Part shown: piece after piece, positions 31,968 to 39,008 of the stretch
Layout: each line of letters opens with the position of its first letter
Position numbering within the stretch: the first letter of the stretch is position 1
Notes under the pieces: model-generated
The model's input: the letters and a program-made list of their open reading frames with translations, nothing else
Databases searched by the model: none
What the model was told of the DNA's origin: nothing
Program-made: the position numbers and the translations under genes
Source of the DNA: Pseudoalteromonas sp. T1lg23B
GTDB lineage: Bacteria > Pseudomonadota > Gammaproteobacteria > Enterobacterales > Alteromonadaceae
Direction: 5' to 3'
NCBI RefSeq assembly: GCF_002964665.1
Contig: NZ_PQBZ01000042.1
Location: 248,001 to 312,000 of the forward strand
DNA length: 64,000 nucleotides

Positions 31968-32594
31968 ATGAAACTGTATACTTATTTCCGCTCATCCGCA
32001 GCATATCGTGTGCGTATCGCACTTAATCTGAAAAACATTCCCCATGAATTAGTCGGCGTAAATCTGCTTAAATCGGAGCAACAAGGTGAAAGTTACACCA
32101 GTAAGAATCCGCAAGGCCTGTTACCAGCGCTGGAAACAGATCAAGGAGTATTAGCCCAGTCTCTTGCTATTTTGGAGTGGTTAGAAGAAACCCACACAGA
32201 CACGCCGCTGTTGCCAAATGATCCATGGCAAAAGGCCCAAGTGCGAAATTTCTGTTACGCCATTGCCTGTGATATCCACCCAATTGATAACTTGCGTGTA
32301 CTGAAGTATCTAAGCCAAGAGCTACATGTGGACGATGAGCAAAAAAACACGTGGTATCGCCACTGGGTTATCGAAGGATTTAAAAAGCTTGAGCTTATGC
32401 TTGGTGATTCACCATTTTGCTTTGGCGATAAGCCAACACTGGCAGATGTGTGTTTGGTCCCACAGGTGTTTAATGCGCTTCGCTTTAAAGTCGATATGAC
32501 GCCATATCCAAAAATCGCTGCTATCTACGCGCGCTGCAATGAAATGGCGGCATTTAGTGATGCTGCGCCAGAGAATCAACCTGACGCGCAATAG
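31968..32594 (+). CDS. maiA: Maleylacetoacetate isomerase (zeta-class GST)
   Basis: This 208-residue glutathione-dependent isomerase converts maleylacetoacetate to fumarylacetoacetate. The N-terminal thioredoxin-like domain starts MKLYTYFRSSAAYRVRIALN with the active-site SSAAYRVRI motif. NPQGLLPALETDQGVLAQSL is the glutathione-binding segment. The C-terminal helical domain has CDIHPIDNLRVLKYL and the cap GDKPTLADVCLVPQVFNA. ATG 31968 has AAGGA at 7 nt. No fumarylacetoacetate hydrolase gene lies in this cluster, so the last step must be encoded elsewhere. Confidence 0.97.
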   Translation: MKLYTYFRSSAAYRVRIALNLKNIPHELVGVNLLKSEQQGESYTSKNPQGLLPALETDQGVLAQSLAILEWLEETHTDTPLLPNDPWQKAQVRNFCYAIACDIHPIDNLRVLKYLSQELHVDDEQKNTWYRHWVIEGFKKLELMLGDSPFCFGDKPTLADVCLVPQVFNALRFKVDMTPYPKIAAIYARCNEMAAFSDAAPENQPDAQ

Positions 32595-32596
32595 TT

Positions 32597-32827
32597 TTAT
32601 TGTAAAGCACAGTGGACCTGATCTAAGTGTGAGATCAGATCCAAGCCCAGATCGGTAAGATAACCGCCATCTGGGCTATCAATTATCCCCTTGTCATAGA
32701 GTCTTTGCGCTGCATCACGCAAGCTTTGTTCCGCATTGCTATGTATTTTAATGCCCTGATGCATACTGGTTCTGGGAAACTTAGCCAGTAATGTTAGCTC
32801 TGCCATCATATTTTGATCAAACGCCAT
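32597..32827 (-). CDS. TIGR02647-family small protein
   Basis: This 76-residue protein matches the conserved TIGR02647 pattern: MAELTLLAKF, then HQGIKIHSNAEQSLRDAAQR, LYDKGIIDSPDGGYLTDLGL and a short helical tail. The fold looks like a small winged helix. The function is unknown. It ends three bases from the maiA stop on the opposite strand, so the genes are tightly convergent. Confidence 0.85.
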   Translation of the reverse strand: MAFDQNMMAELTLLAKFPRTSMHQGIKIHSNAEQSLRDAAQRLYDKGIIDSPDGGYLTDLGLDLISHLDQVHCALQ

Positions 32828-32940
32828 TGCGATCCCCTTCTTTTCTTTTAATCTTGTTATATAGTTAGCGATATAGTGTTATGCATAACGTACACTTAAA
32901 TTGCGTCAATTTAAGATTAGCCAACTCTCGGAATTCCGCC

Positions 32941-33231
32941 ATGAAATCACTTATTTATATCGTTTCAATGACTGTATTATTAACTGCGATTAATGCATTT
33001 GCTGTTGATACAAATCACAAAAATGTGACTCTCCTAGAAACGCCTTATAACGTATGTTGGTATCAAGGTGTGCAGTACAGTGAAGGGTCGCTCATAAAGC
33101 AACTTGAACACACTTTTGTTTGTACACATAAGTATGTAAACCAACCGCAAAGTCAGTTAGTGTGGCTAAAGGCAGATAAAGAAGGACAGCCCATTAGGCT
33201 AGACCCAGTAAAGACAATCAGGGTAAAATAG
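32941..33231 (+). CDS. Small secreted DUF1496-like protein
   Basis: This 96-residue protein has a signal peptide (MKSLIYIVSMTVLLTAINAF, cleaved near FA-VD). The mature part contains CWYQGVQYSEGSLIKQL and then FVC, the CxYxxxxYSxGxxI...C arrangement of DUF1496. The two cysteines probably form a disulfide in the periplasm. Start 32941 is set by the signal peptide; the frame is open from 32881. The function is unknown. Confidence 0.68.
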   Translation: MKSLIYIVSMTVLLTAINAFAVDTNHKNVTLLETPYNVCWYQGVQYSEGSLIKQLEHTFVCTHKYVNQPQSQLVWLKADKEGQPIRLDPVKTIRVK

Positions 33232-33255
33232 GCGTTTTAAGACTCAGGTGATCTA

Positions 33256-33501
33256 ATGACTCAACCACAGCCCAATAATCCATTACATGGCGTAAAACTA
33301 GAAGATATAATTATAAAGCTAGAGAAGGAGTTAGGCTGGCAAGCAATGGGCGAAGCGGTTAACATTCGCTGTTTCACCCATGATCCGAGTGTGAAATCCA
33401 GTTTGAAGTTTCTACGCAAAACCCCTTGGGCAAGAGAAAAAGTCGAACAGTTATATTTAGATACCTTTCACGGTTTTGTGTGGCCAACCATAAAAAAATA
33501 A
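33256..33501 (+). CDS. VF530-family (DUF2132) DNA-binding protein
   Basis: This 81-residue protein closely follows the VF530 family: NNPLHGVKLEDIIIKLEKEL, then GWQAMGEAVNIRCFTHDPSV, KSSLKFLRKTPWAREKVEQL and YLDT. Members are small helical proteins described as DNA-binding from structure. ATG 33256 has AGGTGA upstream. It follows the DUF1496-like gene by 24 nt and may share its transcript. Confidence 0.9.
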   Translation: MTQPQPNNPLHGVKLEDIIIKLEKELGWQAMGEAVNIRCFTHDPSVKSSLKFLRKTPWAREKVEQLYLDTFHGFVWPTIKK

Positions 33502-33526
33502 AGCTATTTTGGCGATGAGTCTGTGC

Positions 33527-34222
33527 TCACTGATACAACTCGTTGTGTGCCTGTAGGATCTTATTTTTTATTCGCACAGGCAGCTCCTTATTACATGCAA
33601 AGTAAAGTTCAGCACCAAAGTTGGGTAAGGTATAAACCTTTTCCAGCTCTTTTGCTAAAGGCTCGCCCTTACTCTTATAATCAAACTGCACATCACTTAA
33701 AATGACTAAATCAAGCAGCCCTTTGCGCGTTTCCAACAGTTCAAACACGTTGTCAAAAGTTGAAATAATCAATAAATGCTGTTCATCTACAAAACCATGT
33801 TCTTTTAAATACAAATGACTAAAGTTCTGTCTGATCACTGCGGTTTTATATTGCTTTGCATCTTCCAACGAATTAATTGCGTACTTTCGATTTCGCAAAC
33901 CATAAAATGACACACTGAATTGACCTAGAGGAAACAACCAGTTAAATAGCTTTTCACGGGACTGTGCCCGAGCAATAGAAAAAATACAGCTATTGGGGTT
34001 TCGTTGAGCTGCACTGTAAGTGACAGACCAACGATTGACATTGATGCTGTAATCAAGCTGCGCTTTATCAAGTACTTGTCTCACTTTGTCTGCAGCCGAA
34101 CCTACAAGGTTTCCATTTGCGTCGGTATATTGAAAGTAGGGAAACTCTTCTGTGAACACATTGAGATCACTTGCACTAGCTGCGTATGAAAATACTCCCA
34201 AAATGATTAACCATACATGCAT
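33527..34222 (-). CDS. Periplasmic solute-binding protein (SBP_bac_3-like), orphan
   Basis: This 231-residue protein has a signal peptide ending near ASA. It shows the amino-acid-binding-protein fold: LNVFTEEFPYFQYTDANGNL, VGSAADKVRQVLDKAQLDYS, NSCIFSIARAQSREKLFNWL, then the hinge region and a second lobe (LLDLVILSDVQFDYKSKG). No permease or ATPase gene is near. The family of short, orphan proteins of this kind is widespread in Alteromonadales; the ligand is unknown. The gene stands alone, convergent with VF530. Confidence 0.78.
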   Translation of the reverse strand: MHVWLIILGVFSYAASASDLNVFTEEFPYFQYTDANGNLVGSAADKVRQVLDKAQLDYSINVNRWSVTYSAAQRNPNSCIFSIARAQSREKLFNWLFPLGQFSVSFYGLRNRKYAINSLEDAKQYKTAVIRQNFSHLYLKEHGFVDEQHLLIISTFDNVFELLETRKGLLDLVILSDVQFDYKSKGEPLAKELEKVYTLPNFGAELYFACNKELPVRIKNKILQAHNELYQ

Positions 34223-34310
34223 TTAGTAACAACCTGTAACCCTGTGGACTAACAAGAAATATAGCGTACTTACTGGAATTACAACAGAATTGCTAGGGAA
34301 TGTACTGTTT

Positions 34311-34342
34311 TGAACAGGTAGTATAAGAAACCTACCTGTTCA
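34311..34342. terminator. Inverted repeat downstream of the arginase-family gene
   Basis: TGAACAGGTAG (34311-34321) and CTACCTGTTCA (34332-34342) are perfect 11-bp inverted repeats, 18 nt after the stop at 34361. No T-run follows on the minus strand, so its terminator strength is uncertain. Confidence 0.5.
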
Positions 34343-34360
34343 GAAGTGATAATGCTGCGA

Positions 34361-35473
34361 TTAAGAGTTATTGATAGCGTCTATGAGAAATGCTGAGATC
34401 TTCGCCCCTTCACGCAGGGTTGTCTCAGAGCTAGATTGACCAACTAACGAGCTATCTGTAAACGGCGCGATTTCCATCATATCAGCGCCAGTGATCGGAA
34501 ACTCTTCACGTAATGCACGCAAAATCGTCATCGCTTCGTCAGGGGTCATACCGTTACCCTCAGGTGTACCTGTAGCCGAAGCAAACTCTTCATCCAGCGC
34601 ATCAATATCAAAACTTACGTAAAGCTCATCAACGTTATCAGCTTTAAGCTGTGCAATAACTTGCTTTACTATCGCATCAGCACCTTGCTCACGAATCTCA
34701 TGCGCCCAATGTTGTTTCACACCAAATGTCGATTCCCAATGTGTTTTATCTTTACCACTAGAGCGAATACCAAACTGAATTAAGTGATGAGAAGCCGGCA
34801 AGTATTCAAGTATATGTGTACACCAAGAACCAAAGCACAAATCAATACCTAAGCGTTCAACTAGCAAATCTGTGTGTGCATCAAAATGAATGATAGCAGT
34901 GCGTTTACCTGCCGCTCTTTTGGCTTTTAAATAAGATTTGGTTAGTGGGTAGCTGATCGAATGATCTCCGCCAATACCAAAAATCCCTTTGTCTGGGTGC
35001 TGCTGATAAAAACCATCACACACATCTTCGGTGATAGATAACGGCGAAACGTAATAGTCGCTGTTATCATCTTGATACAATGCCTTTTGGCAGTTGCTTA
35101 TCGTCGCATCATTTAGATACTTATCGTGTAGCAAGTGAGGAATAACGCGCACATCACCCAAATCAAATGCACTAATGTGAGGGTGTTGTTCAATCAGGGT
35201 TGAGCGTAAAAACAGTGGGCCCCAATTAGCACCTCTTAAAATTCCGCCACCACAATCTGAGCTGATCCCCAAAATCGCCGCTTTGTATTCACTGTTTTCA
35301 AGCGTGGTGAGTGATTCTTTCCACAATACATCGACACCCTCGGTTTGACCGTACAATTTTGTTCTTAACGCGTCCTTTCTTTCTTTAGCGGTATTGACCG
35401 TAAATACGCCGTCCCCAGGAGGACACAAACAGTGCTCGAGTTTCTGTTGGAATTGTTGCTTTGTCATTGTCAT
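34361..35473 (-). CDS. Arginase/agmatinase-family ureohydrolase, substrate unknown
   Basis: This 370-residue protein has all the binuclear manganese ligands of the family: GGDHS (His 171), DAHTD (Asp 198, His 200, Asp 202) and SFDIDALD (Asp 289, Asp 291). It is longer than typical arginases or agmatinases (about 300-320) because of an N-terminal extension of roughly 60 residues and an insert before GGDHS (YQDDNSDYYVSPLS). Formimidoylglutamase, agmatinase, guanidinobutyrase or guanidine hydrolase are all possible. No histidine or arginine catabolic gene is adjacent to decide it. AGGAGG at 6 nt from ATG 35473 is a very strong ribosome binding site. Confidence 0.85.
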   Translation of the reverse strand: MTMTKQQFQQKLEHCLCPPGDGVFTVNTAKERKDALRTKLYGQTEGVDVLWKESLTTLENSEYKAAILGISSDCGGGILRGANWGPLFLRSTLIEQHPHISAFDLGDVRVIPHLLHDKYLNDATISNCQKALYQDDNSDYYVSPLSITEDVCDGFYQQHPDKGIFGIGGDHSISYPLTKSYLKAKRAAGKRTAIIHFDAHTDLLVERLGIDLCFGSWCTHILEYLPASHHLIQFGIRSSGKDKTHWESTFGVKQHWAHEIREQGADAIVKQVIAQLKADNVDELYVSFDIDALDEEFASATGTPEGNGMTPDEAMTILRALREEFPITGADMMEIAPFTDSSLVGQSSSETTLREGAKISAFLIDAINNS

Positions 35474-35714
35474 TTAAAACCTCCTAAGATAACGATTCTT
35501 GCATATTCATGCGTTTAGCTGCGCTGACTAATATTTTTTCTATCTAATGTTGTTTTAGTTTCTACTGTTGGGAACCAAAATAAACTCTCTTCCCATAAAA
35601 AAAATAAAGTCATATAAAACAATAAACTAAATAAAATTCACTCAAGTAAAGAATGAAAGAACGCAATGAAAAATGTGAACTTGCAGGAGGTATAACATCG
35701 TTGGCGGCAAAGTC

Positions 35715-35751
35715 AACCACGGGCCAAAACGTCACTTTTGAACCCGTGGTT
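35715..35751 (+). terminator. Hairpin with T-tract on the plus strand in a spacer between two minus-strand genes
   Basis: AACCACGGG (35715-35723) pairs with CCCGTGGTT (35743-35751), with a 19-nt loop and TTTAT after it on the plus strand only. The spacer 35474-35781 has no recognisable gene. The stem may end the DUF2189 transcript from the right, but the T-tract points the other way, so a short plus-strand RNA is possible. Confidence 0.4.
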
Positions 35752-35781
35752 TTATATTCACAACCGATGAATAGTTAAGGG

Positions 35782-36561
35782 TTATTCATACCCTCTTGGT
35801 TTTTTAGTTTTAATAATCGCAATGTAGCCATGCCAACTTGCGTAACTCAATAGCGGCATAATGACAATAAATCCAGCTGTGCCAGTTAAAAAGCCAACTA
35901 ATACGAGTGTCACAATGATTGCGCACCAAACAAGCATCGCACCAACATTAGATTTAACTGCGTGAATTGAACTCACCACCGCGGTCATGATGTCTACCCT
36001 ACGCTCCATCATTATTTGCGGTGTAAAAGCTGAAATGGCGAATACTGAAATCATCAGTATACCTCCCACCAAGGTGCCCAGTGTCAGAAACGCAGATAAC
36101 TGCTCGAAGGTTGGGTTTGATACATTTGGATATAGGGCGTGGATCAGTGCCGCTAATCGCATCCAAACGATCATAATCACCATCAAAAGCACCGCAAATC
36201 CCCATTCGCCAGCAGGATTTCTAAACATGGATTTTAAGCTGTGTGTAAAAGTTGGCGTGTGCCCCTTTTCTAACTCCCATGCCACATCATACAAACCCGC
36301 AGCAAAGGCAGGGCCAATCAATGCAAAAGCGACCACTGCAGGCAGAATCACTAAATGAGTGCCTGATTGATATACTAGCCACATAATCGTGGCTGGAATA
36401 AGGGTAAATATTAGCCCATAGATTAAACTTAGCACTGGCGCTCTAGCAATATCTTTGAACGCTAAAGCCAACCAATGAAACGGAGAAAATGTACTTATTT
36501 TATTACTTTCAAAACAACGCGCGAATTCTGTATGTTTCTCAATCGGTGCAGATGTAGGCAT
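35782..36561 (-). CDS. DUF2189-family integral membrane protein
   Basis: This 259-residue protein has six hydrophobic helices. It starts with a polar N-terminus and the conserved WLALAFKDIARAPVLSLIYG, then LPAVVAFALIGPAFAAGLYD (the GPxxAxGxY motif of DUF2189), a loop with FRNPAGEWGF, and a last helix pair ending PLLSYASWHGYIAI. The function is unknown; members sit in the inner membrane. It is a single gene, divergent from udp. Confidence 0.88.
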   Translation of the reverse strand: MPTSAPIEKHTEFARCFESNKISTFSPFHWLALAFKDIARAPVLSLIYGLIFTLIPATIMWLVYQSGTHLVILPAVVAFALIGPAFAAGLYDVAWELEKGHTPTFTHSLKSMFRNPAGEWGFAVLLMVIMIVWMRLAALIHALYPNVSNPTFEQLSAFLTLGTLVGGILMISVFAISAFTPQIMMERRVDIMTAVVSSIHAVKSNVGAMLVWCAIIVTLVLVGFLTGTAGFIVIMPLLSYASWHGYIAIIKTKKPRGYE

Positions 36562-36717
36562 AATGGTTCCTCTTATTATTGCTACACTTTAGGTTTAGAA
36601 GATCAGCCATAAAGATGCAAGTAAGCACATGTGTGCATATGCAAAATCGGACATCTGTCCTGTACTTTAGTGCGCTTAATAACAAACATTACGCTTTATA
36701 CAAAAATAAGGTTTACT

Positions 36718-37470
36718 ATGGACAAGGTATTTCATTTAGGGCTAAACAAACAAGCACTTAACGGTGCAACTTTAGCCATTGTACCGGGCGATCCTGAGAG
36801 AGCTAAACGCATAGCTCACAAGCTAAGCGACCCTATCTGTCTAGCACAAACACGTGAGTTTCATGTGTACTTGGCAACACTAAGCAATCAGCCTGTGGTG
36901 ATTTGTTCAACGGGTATTGGTGGACCTTCTACCTCTATTGCTGTGGAAGAACTGGCACAACTTGGCGTTCGTACATTTTTAAGAGTAGGAACAACCGGAG
37001 CCATCCAACCGCATATTAATGAAGGTGATGTGTTAGTCAGCACTGCGTCCGTTAGGTTAGACGGAGCCAGTCAACACTTTGCACCTTTGAGTTACCCTGC
37101 TGTATCTGATTTTCACTGTACTCAAGCTATGGTTAACGCATGTATTGAGTTAGGTGTCACTCATCATATTGGCATCACGGCTTCTAGTGATACTTTTTAT
37201 CCCGGCCAAGAGCGTTATGATACTTACTCAGGCTATGTAAACAAGGCTTTTCAGGGTAGTTGTGAGGAGTGGCAAAAGCTCAATGTAATGAACTACGAGA
37301 TGGAGTCCGCTACTTTATTTACTATGTGTGCCGCATTGGGACTTAAGGCTGCCTGTGTCGCAGGAGTGCTGGTAAATAGAACCCGTCAGGAAATTCCAAC
37401 CGTTGACCACGGCAAAGTTGAAAATGATTCGGTCGCAGTAGTTATCAAGGCCGCTGAATTATTATTATAA
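36718..37470 (+). CDS. udp: Uridine phosphorylase
   Basis: This 250-residue enzyme splits uridine with phosphate into uracil and ribose-1-phosphate. Diagnostic segments are MDKVFHLGLNKQALNGATLA, VPGDPERAKRIAHKL, STGIGGPSTSIAVEELAQLG, RVGTTGAIQPHINEGDVLVS, DTFYPGQERYDTYSG, and MNYEMESATLFTMCAALGLK (substrate-binding Met-Glu). The length agrees with E. coli Udp (253). ATG 36718 is preceded by AAGG; the earlier in-frame ATG at 36631 would add 29 residues not seen in the family. It is convergent with cdd, so two pyrimidine-salvage genes share a terminator. Confidence 0.96.
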   Translation: MDKVFHLGLNKQALNGATLAIVPGDPERAKRIAHKLSDPICLAQTREFHVYLATLSNQPVVICSTGIGGPSTSIAVEELAQLGVRTFLRVGTTGAIQPHINEGDVLVSTASVRLDGASQHFAPLSYPAVSDFHCTQAMVNACIELGVTHHIGITASSDTFYPGQERYDTYSGYVNKAFQGSCEEWQKLNVMNYEMESATLFTMCAALGLKAACVAGVLVNRTRQEIPTVDHGKVENDSVAVVIKAAELLL

Positions 37471-37489
37471 AATAGACTGACCTATCACT

Positions 37490-37520
37490 GTCGCCTCAAT
37501 GCATCTGACCTTGAGGCGAC
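37490..37520. terminator. Terminator between udp and cdd
   Basis: A 10-bp stem GTCGCCTCAA (37490-37499) / TTGAGGCGAC (37511-37520) is followed by TGTATCTTTT. It lies between the convergent stops of udp (37470) and cdd (37535). Confidence 0.8.
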
Positions 37521-37534
37521 TGTATCTTTTGCTG

Positions 37535-38401
37535 TTACTTAAATTCCGCTAGCACGTGTGTCAACGTCGCATCAGTGGCATAGCTTTGCAATACGGCATC
37601 CGCTACAGCTTTTTGGTTCTCATGCCCTTTGGTTTCTACCAAAGTGATCGCACTTATCACTATTTCATCAAGCTTTAAGCCCGCCAGAGCCAGTTGACTC
37701 AATGCCCCTTGCATAGGTGACAAGCTAGGACTGTAGGCCGCGTTTTCAGCATAACGGCCGTAAAATTGGCCATGCGTTTGCGTGCTTATTTCCACTGCTG
37801 ATAAATTTCCTGAATAAGGCGCATAAGCATTTTGTAGATGTGCTCTGAGTGTCTCGCTCATTTCTTTTGATAAGCGCTCAATACGGCTCTGAGAGCTGGC
37901 CATCAGACGCTGCGAGTTGTCTAAATCTTGTGGACCAAAAGCACTGGGCAATAGCTCACCCAGACTGGTATTCAATGTTGGCAGCATTATGGCCAGTTCT
38001 GCGGATTTATCGAGTTCATTCATAAATTGACGGCAATAACCGCAAGGCGCGTCACTGATGGCCATACGACTAATTTCATTGGCACCATTTAACCAAGCGT
38101 TATTGATAGCTGATTGTTCGGCATGCACCACCAAACTCAACGCCTGATGAGAAAACTCTAAGTTAGCACCTAAATATGCGCTGCCAGTTGTCTTATCAAA
38201 AGCTACTGCGCCAACGTTAAAATGAGAAATAGGAGCCTGAGAAAAAGTTGCTGCCACAGGTAGTAGCGCTTTTAGAAGTGTATCTAGATCACAGCCAAGT
38301 TGCGATTGTAGCTCATCCAGTTGTGCGTGAGAAAAGTGACCGCGATTGCTTTTTGCTTGCTGTTCTAATTGTTGTAATTGTTGCGGATTAAATACTGCCA
38401 T
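37535..38401 (-). CDS. cdd: Cytidine deaminase (two-domain, homodimeric type)
   Basis: This 288-residue enzyme converts cytidine to uridine. The catalytic domain has SHFNVGAVAFDKTTGSAYLG, HAE at 93-95 and APCGYCRQF with zinc ligands Cys 120 and Cys 123. The C-terminal half is the degenerate second domain (LRAHLQNAYAPYSGNLSAVE, GRYAENAAYSPSLSPMQGAL) that completes the active site across the dimer, as in E. coli Cdd (294). ATG 38401 (MAVFNPQQLQ) is preferred over 38431. Together with udp it channels nucleosides to uracil. Confidence 0.95.
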   Translation of the reverse strand: MAVFNPQQLQQLEQQAKSNRGHFSHAQLDELQSQLGCDLDTLLKALLPVAATFSQAPISHFNVGAVAFDKTTGSAYLGANLEFSHQALSLVVHAEQSAINNAWLNGANEISRMAISDAPCGYCRQFMNELDKSAELAIMLPTLNTSLGELLPSAFGPQDLDNSQRLMASSQSRIERLSKEMSETLRAHLQNAYAPYSGNLSAVEISTQTHGQFYGRYAENAAYSPSLSPMQGALSQLALAGLKLDEIVISAITLVETKGHENQKAVADAVLQSYATDATLTHVLAEFK

Positions 38402-38445
38402 TATTAAAACATAATTGATTAATGGCAGCACAGTTTAAGCAGATT

Positions 38446-38814
38446 CTACAAATTACACAACCATTGCTTTGCAGATTTAAAACATTCAAAGTTTTCTGCA
38501 TTAACGTTGTAGCGCTTTGCTTTTTGCAAAAATAGATCGTGCATATACCCTTCAAAACCAACGACTCTAGCAACTGTAAAATCACGTAAGTAATGGGCGA
38601 CTTTTGGCATAAAGTCAACAATATCTATCGCAGCAAAACAATGCTCAACGTCACTTAAGTCGATTAGAATCTTCGAACTGTTATGCGCTTTTGCGTAGTC
38701 ATTTGCGATTTGATAAACATTCACCACGTCCTCTGCATTAACGCAGCCACGTAGCGTCATTAAGATCAAAGACGTCGTATCATCATAAGTGATACTGGTA
38801 GAAAGTGTAGACAT
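38446..38814 (-). CDS. STAS/SpoIIAA-like domain protein
   Basis: This 122-residue single-domain protein has the alternating strand/helix order of SpoIIAA-like STAS proteins: ITYDDTTSLILMTLRGCVNA, a helix, SSKILIDLSDVEHCFAAIDI (the central strand and D-S region), then VARVVGFEGYMHDLFLQKA and a final FECFKSAKQWL. It may bind a lipid, nucleotide or partner protein. No anti-sigma partner is adjacent. It starts 45 nt upstream of the cdd start and may be cotranscribed with it. The spacer 38815-39008 has two small hairpins and no gene. Confidence 0.65.
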   Translation of the reverse strand: MSTLSTSITYDDTTSLILMTLRGCVNAEDVVNVYQIANDYAKAHNSSKILIDLSDVEHCFAAIDIVDFMPKVAHYLRDFTVARVVGFEGYMHDLFLQKAKRYNVNAENFECFKSAKQWLCNL

Positions 38815-38955
38815 TGGACCTCAAGTAAAAAAATACTCCAGCTTCGGAGTAGTAAAAAAGCCATCTGGTATAACCAGTGGGCAATTCTATGTTAGCCAGA
38901 TGCAATGTCAACAAATTTAACCATAAGAAATGATGGAAACACAAATAAACAACCC

Positions 38956-38984
38956 AAAAGGATGAGTTTTTACTCACCCTTTTG
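38956..38984 (-). terminator. Terminator after ppc
   Basis: On the minus strand AAAAGGGTGAGT is followed by a short A loop and ACTCATCCTTTT, an 11-12 bp stem with one mismatch, 25 nt after the ppc stop. Confidence 0.7.
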
Positions 38985-39008
38985 TCAATGACCGTTAATT
39001 ATTTGTGA

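Noticed and set aside
36631..36717. Upstream start for uridine phosphorylase
   Set aside because: The 29 added residues are absent from the family, and ATG 36718 has a ribosome binding site and the canonical N-terminus.
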